Assembly (NCBI GenBank): GCA_040218875.1
Contig: JAVJQP010000028.1
DNA: 64,000 nt
Origin: Coleofasciculus sp937127375
GTDB taxonomy: Bacteria > Cyanobacteriota > Cyanobacteriia > Cyanobacteriales > Coleofasciculaceae
Direction: 5' to 3' (one strand)
The position numbers were made by a program, and so were the translations under genes. A model generated the notes under the pieces. The model saw only the letters and a list, made by a program, of their open reading frames with translations, was not told the DNA's origin and did not search any database. Below are positions 46,661-53,868 of the stretch, in pieces. Numbering within the stretch: position 1 is the stretch's first letter; every line of letters begins with the position of its first letter.

Positions 46661-46838
46661 AAATTATGAATCGGAATTATTTTTTTTAAACGCAGAGGAA
46701 CGCAGAGGTTAGCGCAGAGGAACGCAGAGGAATTGGGAGTATTGGGGTGAAAAGTTTATAGAATTGGATAAATAATCGGAATATGACCAATGAACCATGA
46801 ACTATGAACCATGAACCATGAACTATGAACCATGAACC
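46661..46838. repeat. Direct repeats before the flavoprotein gene
   Basis: 46690-46733: CGCAGAGGAA units. 46787-46838: ATGAACC/ATGAACT-type 7-8 bp units (AACCATGAACTATG). The last unit contributes the ATG of the next gene. Confidence 0.85.
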
Positions 46839-48542
46839 ATGACAAAAGATTATGACCTTATTGTAATTGGTAATAGCAGGGCGGGTGCTTATGCTGCATT
46901 GGCTGCGACTCAATTAAAGGCTCGTGTTGCCTTGATTGAACTAGAAAACCTCCAGAGCAACTGGTTAGGTCAAGAAGCGCTTTATAATCAGGCATTGATG
47001 CAGGTGGGGCGAGTTCTTCAGCAAGTACGGAAAGCACCTAAATTTGGAATTGATTCGGCTAGAAATGACTCAATTCCCGATACGGCTGAGTTAAAAAAAC
47101 AGTTAGTTAAACAATCAGGGGAAGTAGGTAGAGACGAGCCATGGCAGGTTGAGGAAACCGAGAAAGAGGATATTAGAACGTATCTGAGTCCTTTTGAGTC
47201 AACCGCCCACTTTCCTACTGTAGAAATTCCTGACGCAATGGAATGGGCAGAGATGGTGGTTTCTACCTGTTATGAAGCGACTTCTCCAGCAATTTTGGCA
47301 TCCTTTGGTGTAGATATAATTTCTGGTAATGGAGAATTTTGTCGCTTACCTCACCTGGGCTTTGTTGTCAATAACCGACGCTTGCAAGCAAGGGCATATC
47401 TGATTGCAACGGGATCTTGCCCAGAAATTCCTGATATTGATGGGCTAGAGACAATCCGTTACTGTACCCCTAGAGATATCTGGAAGTATGTAGACACGTC
47501 TCAACACAAAGTTATCGGGGCAAATTTGACTGATATCGTTCCTCAAGAAACCGATAAGGTAACCAAACCTAGTCCTCAAGGAAAACTGGAGAACATAGAA
47601 GAAACTATTCCATTTCAGTTACAGAAAAATTGGTTAGTTGTTGGTAGCACTCCCAATGCGATTGAACTCGCTCAAACATTAGCGCGGCTGGATTGTCAGG
47701 TGACACTGGCGGTGAGTGAGGCTCTTATTTTTCCCCAAGAAGACGCAGAGGCGTCGCGTCTGGTGCAAGCGCAATTAGAAGCCGAAGGAATTCGTGTTTT
47801 GACTCAAAGTCCGGTGACTCAGATAAAGTGGATTGAGGGAAAAAAATGGGTGCAAGTGGGAAATCGAGCAATTGAAACCGATGAAATTTTGTTGGCGACG
47901 GGTCAAACGCCTAATATTGAATCGTTAAATTTAGCAGGGGTTGGGGTTGAGTTTTCCCGAAAAGGGTTGAAACTCAATCCAAAACTGCAAACTACTAATC
48001 CCCGTATCTATGCTTGTGGTGATGTGATTGGCGGTTATCAATTTGAGCATATTGCCGAATATGAAGCCAGTATTGCGATCAAAAATGCTTTATTTTTTCC
48101 ACGATGGACTGTGGATTATCAGGGCATTCCTTGGGCAATTTTTACTGATCCAACCTTAGCACGGGTGGGGTTAACGGAAGCGCAAGCCAGACGGCGTTAT
48201 GGTAAGAATGTTTGGGTGGTGCGACAGTATTTCAAAACTTTGGATAAGGCGCAGATTCTGGGTGAAACGACGGGATTTTGTAAACTGGTGCTGCGTCGGA
48301 ATGGGACGATTTTAGGTGGATTAATCGTGGGAGCAAATGCTGATGAATTGATTGGTGCGATCGCGCTATTAATTCGTCATAAAATTAAAGTGGGTTCACT
48401 GGCTAAAATGCCGCAAGCTTCGCCTACAATGTCAGAAATTCTTTATAAAACGGCGCAGGAGTGGCAACGTCAACGGTTAGAGAGTAATAAGATGTTACAA
48501 AATCTGCTGGAAAGCTTTTTTAACTGGCGACGGAAGTGGTGA
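46839..48542 (+). CDS. Pyridine nucleotide-disulfide oxidoreductase-like flavoprotein without redox Cys pair
   Basis: 567 residues, of the mercuric reductase/dihydrolipoamide dehydrogenase fold. FAD motif VIGNSRAGAYAALAA near residue 9, NAD motif VVGSTPNAIELAQTLARL near 270, second FAD motif IYACGDVIGG near 390, and dimerisation domain TDPTLARVGLTEAQA. The place of the CxxxxC redox motif reads NWLGQEALYNQALM, with no cysteines, so dithiol chemistry is not expected. Two extra segments (about 88-125 and 215-255) lengthen it; the first includes a family B palindrome. Electron acceptor unknown. Confidence 0.75.
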   Translation: MTKDYDLIVIGNSRAGAYAALAATQLKARVALIELENLQSNWLGQEALYNQALMQVGRVLQQVRKAPKFGIDSARNDSIPDTAELKKQLVKQSGEVGRDEPWQVEETEKEDIRTYLSPFESTAHFPTVEIPDAMEWAEMVVSTCYEATSPAILASFGVDIISGNGEFCRLPHLGFVVNNRRLQARAYLIATGSCPEIPDIDGLETIRYCTPRDIWKYVDTSQHKVIGANLTDIVPQETDKVTKPSPQGKLENIEETIPFQLQKNWLVVGSTPNAIELAQTLARLDCQVTLAVSEALIFPQEDAEASRLVQAQLEAEGIRVLTQSPVTQIKWIEGKKWVQVGNRAIETDEILLATGQTPNIESLNLAGVGVEFSRKGLKLNPKLQTTNPRIYACGDVIGGYQFEHIAEYEASIAIKNALFFPRWTVDYQGIPWAIFTDPTLARVGLTEAQARRRYGKNVWVVRQYFKTLDKAQILGETTGFCKLVLRRNGTILGGLIVGANADELIGAIALLIRHKIKVGSLAKMPQASPTMSEILYKTAQEWQRQRLESNKMLQNLLESFFNWRRKW

Positions 48543-48656
48543 GTTGATATAGCACTACGGGGTACGGAAAGGACATCAGTTAGTCCAAGAGGGAACAGGG
48601 AACAGGGAACAGTAAAGAATGTCCACGCCCTGCCTTAGTACTGTTATACATACGGA

Positions 48657-48715
48657 TGTAGAGACGTTGCCTGTAACATCTCTAGCAACATCTCTAGCAA
48701 CATCTCTACAATAGT
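48657..48715. repeat. Family B-like direct and inverted repeat
   Basis: GTAGAGACGTTGCCTGTAAC followed by three ACATCTCTA-type units (ATCTCTAGCAAC repeated). Confidence 0.7.
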
Positions 48716-48733
48716 GGTTTTTTACTCTCTGTC

Positions 48734-49843
48734 TTAAAATGTAACCACACTGCGGATGGATTCCCCTTGATGCATTAAATCAAACCCCTCATTTATTTTT
48801 TCCAAGGGCATGACATGGGTAATTAAATCATCAATATTAATCTTACCCTCCATATACCAATCCACAATTTTCGGAACATCGGTGCGTCCCTTTGCGCCCC
48901 CAAAAGCCGTTCCTTTCCAAACCCGTCCAGTTACCAATTGAAAGGGACGAGTACTAATTTCTTGTCCGGCGGCAGCTACTCCAATAATTACACTCACGCC
49001 CCATCCTTTATGACAACATTCCAAGGCTTGGCGCATCACATTGACATTACCAATGCACTCAAAACTATAATCGGCTCCACCTTTAGTTAACTCCACCAAA
49101 TAAGGAACTAAATCTCCCTCGACTTCACAGGGATTAACAAAATCCGTCATGCCAAATTTTTCTGCCAATTCCCGTTTATCTGGATTAATATCAACGCCAA
49201 CAATTTGACTCGCGCCTACCATTCGCGCCCCTTGAATCACATTTAAGCCAATCCCACCGAGTCCAAATACCACAACTCTGGAACCGGGTTCAACTTTGGC
49301 GGTATTAATCACCGCACCAATTCCCGTGGTTACGCCGCAGCCAATATAACAAACCTTCTCAAAGGGCGCATCTTCGCGAATTTTCGCCACGGCAATTTCT
49401 GGTAATACGGTATAGTTGGCAAAGGTAGAAGTTCCCATGTAGTGATGCAGCATTTTGCCATGACTTGAGAACCGACTTGTGCCATCGGGCATGACACCTC
49501 GTCCCTGAGTTGCCCGAATCGCCTGACAGAGATTGGTTTTGAAACTTAAGCAATACTCACAGTTCCGACATTCGGGTGTGTAGAGCGGAATCACATGATC
49601 GCCAGGTTTAACGCTTTTTACCCCGTCTCCAACCTCGACGACGACACCAGCACCTTCATGTCCTAAGATAGCGGGAAATAGTCCTTCTGGGTCTTTGCCA
49701 GAGAGGGTATAGGCGTCGGTATGACAAATCCCTGTTGCTTTAATTTCAACCAGTACCTCCCCAGCTTTGGGTCCCTCTAGCTGCACAGTTTCAATGGTTA
49801 ACGGTTTCCCGGCTTCGTAGGCGACGGCTGCTTTAACGTCCAC
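48734..49843 (-). CDS. frmA: S-(hydroxymethyl)glutathione dehydrogenase, class III alcohol dehydrogenase
   Basis: 369 residues. Oxidises S-hydroxymethylglutathione with NAD+ in formaldehyde detoxification and can act as S-nitrosoglutathione reductase. Catalytic zinc: CHTDAYTLSG and HEGAGVV; structural zinc: CRNCEYCLSFKTNLC; NAD motif FGLGGIGLNVIQGA. The start is GTG 49843 behind GGAGGG, which gives the family length of 369; the frame is open upstream to 49933 only by chance. Divergent from the lipase gene. Confidence 0.93.
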   Translation of the reverse strand: MDVKAAVAYEAGKPLTIETVQLEGPKAGEVLVEIKATGICHTDAYTLSGKDPEGLFPAILGHEGAGVVVEVGDGVKSVKPGDHVIPLYTPECRNCEYCLSFKTNLCQAIRATQGRGVMPDGTSRFSSHGKMLHHYMGTSTFANYTVLPEIAVAKIREDAPFEKVCYIGCGVTTGIGAVINTAKVEPGSRVVVFGLGGIGLNVIQGARMVGASQIVGVDINPDKRELAEKFGMTDFVNPCEVEGDLVPYLVELTKGGADYSFECIGNVNVMRQALECCHKGWGVSVIIGVAAAGQEISTRPFQLVTGRVWKGTAFGGAKGRTDVPKIVDWYMEGKINIDDLITHVMPLEKINEGFDLMHQGESIRSVVTF

Positions 49844-49906
49844 GTTTTCCCTCCTGCTTTTTCCACTATCGTTTAGTGTATCGCTATCCCAAATGACCAA
49901 TGACCA

Positions 49907-50509
49907 ATGACAAACCCAGTTATTCTCGTTCACGGTATTTTTCGCACCTCATCAGTTTTCCGCAAACTCTCTCCCTACCTCAAAAAACAAGGTTTTTCCG
50001 TTTATACCCTTGACCTAAAACCAAATAACGCCACATTGGGTTTAGACCAAATGGCAGCCCAATTAGCTAATTTTGTCAACCAAACATTCCCCCTCAACCA
50101 ACCCATTGATTTAGTCGGTTTAAGTATGGGAGGACTCGTCACCCGCTATTATGTGCAGCGGTTAGGTGGAATTAACCGAGTGCAGCGTTACATTACCATT
50201 TCCGCCCCCCATCACGGCACCTGGTTAGCCTACTTATTGAACCGTCGCGCCTGCGTGCAAATGCGCCCAGGAAATCCTTTGCTAGAGGATTTAAACAGAG
50301 ATGTCCAGATGTTAGAACGCCTCAATTTTACCTCAATTTGGACACCCTGGGATTTTATTATTATTCCGGGTAATAGTTCACGAATGCCCGTGGGTCAAGA
50401 TGTGAAAGTTCCCGTTTTAGCCCATGCTTGTATGGTGATTAATCCACACAGTATGCAAGCAGTAGCTTCAGCTTTATCCGAACCCTTTTATCAGATTAAG
50501 GCAAATTAG
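49907..50509 (+). CDS. Alpha/beta hydrolase, lipase family
   Basis: 200 residues. VILVHGIF at the N-terminus provides the oxyanion hole; nucleophile Ser in DLVGLSMGGLV; YYVQRLGGINRVQRYITIS and APHHGTW are typical of triacylglycerol lipase/acyltransferase-like cyanobacterial proteins; the likely catalytic His is in INPHSMQA. No signal peptide. ATG 49907 falls within a TGACCAA heptamer repeat and no ribosome binding site is clear. Substrate unknown. Confidence 0.85.
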   Translation: MTNPVILVHGIFRTSSVFRKLSPYLKKQGFSVYTLDLKPNNATLGLDQMAAQLANFVNQTFPLNQPIDLVGLSMGGLVTRYYVQRLGGINRVQRYITISAPHHGTWLAYLLNRRACVQMRPGNPLLEDLNRDVQMLERLNFTSIWTPWDFIIIPGNSSRMPVGQDVKVPVLAHACMVINPHSMQAVASALSEPFYQIKAN

Positions 50510-50561
50510 GTTTGTCGTTCGTAGTAAGGGCTTTAGCCCTATTTAAATCATAGGTGTCACC

Positions 50562-50993
50562 TCAAAACCGATCGCCAATCGCCGCTAACTCGTGACTGCC
50601 GAAAATTGCCTCTGGATGAGCATAAAATTTAAACTCCATTAAATTATAAAAGGGGTCTTGTAAAAAAAAGGTGCGATGTTCGGTCACATCACCTGGAAAG
50701 CGTCGCTTCGGTTGCTGATAGAATTGAAGCTGCTGCTGTTGGGCGCGATCGCATAAGGCTTGCCAGTCAGCTTCAGCGGTAAAAATCAAGCCAAAGTGAC
50801 GCGGATAAATTCCCCGTTGTGGCGTTAAGGGTTCATCAGTGAGATGGGCTACCAGTTGATGCCCATAGAGGTTTAAAATGACCGCTTGACGGGTTTCTCG
50901 CCCAATGTCACAGCCGAGTCCTCTGCCATAATAGTCTTTGGTTTGCTCAATATCACTAACGGGAAATGCCAAATGGAAGAGAATGGGATTCAT
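50562..50993 (-). CDS. VOC family protein (glyoxalase/dioxygenase fold)
   Basis: 143 residues. Two beta-alpha-beta-beta-beta modules: FHLAFPVSDIEQTKDYYGRG at the start (metal His) and HRTFFLQDPFYNLMEFKFY near the end (metal Glu). HFGLIFTAEADW provides the second His. Family members include glyoxalase I, dioxygenases and resistance proteins; the reaction cannot be told. ATG 50993. Confidence 0.85.
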   Translation of the reverse strand: MNPILFHLAFPVSDIEQTKDYYGRGLGCDIGRETRQAVILNLYGHQLVAHLTDEPLTPQRGIYPRHFGLIFTAEADWQALCDRAQQQQLQFYQQPKRRFPGDVTEHRTFFLQDPFYNLMEFKFYAHPEAIFGSHELAAIGDRF

Positions 50994-51125
50994 CGCTACT
51001 ACTTGAAGTTCTGCCTAATCCTATAATCACCCTAAACGGTTATTCATCGATCGCATACCCGAAACTGTCGCCTACGATACACCCGGCAACGTCCTGTTAA
51101 CCGTTAAGATACGTCAGGGTGGGAT

Positions 51126-51187
51126 CAGGGCGGGTTTAGTCACCTCTGGGTAAGGTTAGAAACGATAATAGTAAAACCCGCCCCTAC
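51126..51187. repeat. Family A repeat, single copy
   Basis: GGGCGGGTTTAGTCACC at the left and TAGTAAAACCCGCCCC at the right. It ends 25 bp before the VTE6-like start, so it may sit in that gene's leader. Confidence 0.85.
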
Positions 51188-51212
51188 ACACTCAAAACTC
51201 AACATTTAGTAA

Positions 51213-51983
51213 ATGCTTGCAACCTTCAATTCTCTCAACCCTTGGCTTATTGCCGTCGTCTTGAATACAGTATTATTAGCGATCGCCTGGGTGATCCCCA
51301 AGCAACTCCTCACCCGCGCTGGAATTCTCCACGCCTGGGCGTTGGGAATTGTGATTTGGGGGACGTTAGGCTGGCAAGGGTATCTGATTGTTATGGTTTA
51401 TTTCCTAGTCGGTTCTGCGGTTACCCGTATCGGTATGGCACAAAAAGAAGCAGCGGGGATCGCGGAAAAGCGTTCAGGCGCTAGAGGACCGGAAAATGTA
51501 TGGGGTTCCGCCCTAACAGGTACGCTTTGCGCGGTGGGCGTTCTTTTCTTGGATGAACCCTATCGCAGTTTCCTCCTACTGGGGTTCGTCGCTAGTTTTG
51601 CCACTAAGCTTTCTGATACTACCGCCAGTGAGGTGGGTAAAGCTTACGGTAAGCGCACCTTTTTAATCACCACCTTACAACCTGTATCCCCCGGAACCGA
51701 AGGTGCAGTTAGCTTAGAAGGAACTCTGGCGGGGGCTGTCGCCTCGGCTGCGATCGCGGTTCTGGGTTGGGGCGTTGGCTTTATAGACTTGACAGGTGTT
51801 TATTTTTGTGTATTAGCTGCCTTTATTGCCACTAACCTAGAAAGTGTGATTGGTGCCACCTGGCAATCTCAGGTCGAATGGATGACTAACGAAGTCGTGA
51901 ATTTTATCAATACGTTAATTGGTGCGATCGCGGCTATCCTGTTTGTCGTCATCTGGCACAGTATCATGGGATTAGCCGGATAG
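51213..51983 (+). CDS. TIGR00297/DUF92 membrane protein, VTE6-like phytyl-phosphate kinase
   Basis: 256 residues, about six helices. Motifs: KRSGARGPENVWGSALTGT, FVASFATKLSDTTASEVGKAYG (Asp-rich active region) and GTEGAVSLEGTLAGAVAS. The plant relative VTE6 phosphorylates phytyl phosphate to phytyl diphosphate, salvaging chlorophyll phytol for tocopherol and phylloquinone. The same role in cyanobacterial thylakoids is inferred. ATG 51213. Confidence 0.82.
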   Translation: MLATFNSLNPWLIAVVLNTVLLAIAWVIPKQLLTRAGILHAWALGIVIWGTLGWQGYLIVMVYFLVGSAVTRIGMAQKEAAGIAEKRSGARGPENVWGSALTGTLCAVGVLFLDEPYRSFLLLGFVASFATKLSDTTASEVGKAYGKRTFLITTLQPVSPGTEGAVSLEGTLAGAVASAAIAVLGWGVGFIDLTGVYFCVLAAFIATNLESVIGATWQSQVEWMTNEVVNFINTLIGAIAAILFVVIWHSIMGLAG

Positions 51984-52121
51984 TTGATCGCAGAAGCCAG
52001 AAGGCAGAAGGGAAAAAAGTGGCAAGGTACAAAGAAATGATGGCTCTTTAGCCAGACATAACCTCAAAGAAAAGTCCTCAGTCAAACAACTAACTAAGGA
52101 CCAATGACCAATGACCAATAA

Positions 52122-53021
52122 CTATTCTATTGGCCGACCAAACACCATTTGTAAAACCATCGGTTGACCATCATCGCGATGATATTTATCCGCCCAAGCG
52201 CGAATAATCTCATCAAGTTCTGCCATGGCTTGATCAACATTTTCCGGTGGAATATCCAATTCCTCCAACACCCGCATCACACCGCCCTGACGTTCTGCCC
52301 ACTCTTTCATCAACCGGAAGTACTGCGCCGTATCCTCCACCATCGTGTAGGTACGTTCTTTGCCATCTACAGGCGAATACGAGGCACTGGTCAGAGCATA
52401 ATAAGGTAAACCCCAAGGACAATCAATGCGCGTCACGGTTCCGGAGTACAGCAAACGCCTTTTGATATGCTCCGCCATGGCTTCTGAAAGAGATGCCCGC
52501 CGTTCTGGGGGTAAATCTTCCTGAGAACGACTGTGCAGGAACTCAATCAATTCCATGAACTGTAAAGAACTCACCACTTGGGCATCTGGGAGATGATCCG
52601 GCAGTTTTTCTTCGAGAATTCGCTTTTCTTCCTTGTGCAGGCTAGTGCCAGAGATCCGCGATCGCCCGGGTTGCCAGGGATACTGATCCATCCACACGTA
52701 AGGAAACTGGATCAAATAGCGGGGTTCTTGAGATCCCAGCATTTTCAGCAGTTTTCCTTCCGTTAATGCCTGTCGAACTTCTTCAACAATAACCTTGACC
52801 CGCTTTGGCTCAATATGGTGTAAATGTCCGGTCATCCGGATATTTTCACTCTGTTCCAAAAAGGTCGTGTAAATCGCACATTTAGCAGCCGTTGCCGCCG
52901 CATCTAGAAATGCCCCATGTCGGTGTCCACTGGTTCTCATTGCGCTGAAAGCCAGATATATCATAATCTGATCCATGGCGCTGGGGCTAAGGCTTTTGAT
53001 CAGATCGAGATGATTAGTCAT
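52122..53021 (-). CDS. hetR: HetR, differentiation and patterning regulator
   Basis: 299 residues, the same length as Anabaena HetR, and key positions align without gaps: C48, S152, S179, R223, and E253/E254/D256 of the hood domain that bind the RGSGR peptide. HetR is a DNA-binding dimer controlling heterocyst development; in non-heterocystous filaments its role is less clear and is linked to multicellular signalling. The N-terminal DNA-binding domain (1-98), flap (99-216) and hood (217-299) are all present. Start ATG 53021. The patX gene lies upstream on the same strand. Confidence 0.97.
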   Translation of the reverse strand: MTNHLDLIKSLSPSAMDQIMIYLAFSAMRTSGHRHGAFLDAAATAAKCAIYTTFLEQSENIRMTGHLHHIEPKRVKVIVEEVRQALTEGKLLKMLGSQEPRYLIQFPYVWMDQYPWQPGRSRISGTSLHKEEKRILEEKLPDHLPDAQVVSSLQFMELIEFLHSRSQEDLPPERRASLSEAMAEHIKRRLLYSGTVTRIDCPWGLPYYALTSASYSPVDGKERTYTMVEDTAQYFRLMKEWAERQGGVMRVLEELDIPPENVDQAMAELDEIIRAWADKYHRDDGQPMVLQMVFGRPIE

Positions 53022-53215
53022 TTTAGGGAGCGGTCACATCGCATGGGTACAACAGAATAAAAGGTAATGACGAACCCACGGCTTCACCTAAACCAGCGAG
53101 TCCAACTTAAACAGCAAAACATGCGCTTAACAATTTAAAGCACCCTAATATTAAAGTCTAAATTCTCCTTAGATTATAGACGACGGAAGATAAACAACCC
53201 AGGAGATACCATTAA

Positions 53216-53264
53216 CTGGAAGACCCCCTGGATGGGTCACAACTAGGGGGGATAATTCTTCCAG
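53216..53264 (-). promoter_or_regulatory. Hairpin between patX and hetR
   Basis: CTGGAAGA (53216-53223) pairs with TCTTCCAG (53257-53264), and CCCCCT (53224-53229) with AGGGGG (53245-53250), giving a 14-bp stem with a 6-nt one-sided bulge. It lies 35 nt after the patX stop and about 195 nt before hetR. No T-run follows, so it is not a standard terminator. Confidence 0.6.
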
Positions 53265-53298
53265 GAAAGTATATATTATATCAAATGGCACTAACTAC

Positions 53299-53565
53299 CT
53301 ATGCCCAAGTAAATTCGCGCCGTCCACTACCCCGGTGACAAATCTGGGGCGCGAGGGTGTCTTGGGAGGTGAAGAAACGCCGTTGTCCACCGCGATTGGT
53401 CTCAGGACCTTGAGGACCCGCATCTCCAGTTTTCACTAAAGACAATAGCGAGTGGGCAGGAGTAGACTGAAAAAGTGAGACCGAGCGATCGCGAATATCA
53501 TGAGCATTGACAGCCAATGAGAGCGTAAGCAGGCTCACTAACGTAACAGAAGTGTAAAAGCGCAT
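53299..53565 (-). CDS. patX: PatX-like RGSGR peptide precursor
   Basis: 88 residues. An N-terminal signal-like hydrophobic segment (VTLVSLLTLSLAVNAH) is followed by a variable middle with basic RGGQRRFF and, near the C-terminus, CHRGSGRRE with the pentapeptide RGSGR at residues 78-82. RGSGR is the core of PatS/PatX signals that bind the HetR hood and stop DNA binding. Known association: patX genes accompany hetR in filamentous cyanobacteria. Here it is directly upstream of hetR on the same strand. Six residues (REFTWA) follow the pentapeptide, so C-terminal processing would be needed. Confidence 0.93.
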   Translation of the reverse strand: MRFYTSVTLVSLLTLSLAVNAHDIRDRSVSLFQSTPAHSLLSLVKTGDAGPQGPETNRGGQRRFFTSQDTLAPQICHRGSGRREFTWA

Positions 53566-53572
53566 AGCAGAT

Positions 53573-53606
53573 GTCCGTGTCAGGGTTTCTAGTCCCTGTT
53601 ACGGAC
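53573..53606 (-). promoter_or_regulatory. Hairpin covering the patX translation start region
   Basis: On the minus strand GTCCGT-AA-CAGGG, an 8-nt loop, CCCTG-AC-ACGGAC: a 6-bp and a 5-bp stem around a 2x2 internal loop. It ends 7 nt before the patX ATG, and the linker ATCTGCT has no Shine-Dalgarno, so the ribosome site is inside or blocked by the hairpin. Confidence 0.6.
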
Positions 53607-53868
53607 TCTTTACTCATGGTTCAGGAAAAATTCCCGTCAGAGTTATTGTTGATTGTGTGAAGTTTAATGGTAAACTAGCCTGTTTATCTTTCGTTTGTTC
53701 CCAATTTGGGTGAGGGGAATTGGGGTGCAGAGGTACACAGATGCCATGGCACGTCTGGGAGCAAGAGAAAGGTTGTAGGGGCGGGTTTTACCAATAACAT
53801 TTTGGAGACAACCCCTAACCTCACTAAACCCGCCCTTTTTAGCGCAACAGGAGCAGATTAATTCCTGA
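53607..53868. other. patX upstream region with family B and A repeats
   Basis: 53732-53754: family B-like core (CAGATGCCATGGCACGTCTG). 53775-53836: family A copy (GTAGGGGCGGGTTTTACC, ACTAAACCCGCCC). The patX promoter should lie between about 53607 and 53730. Confidence 0.7.
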
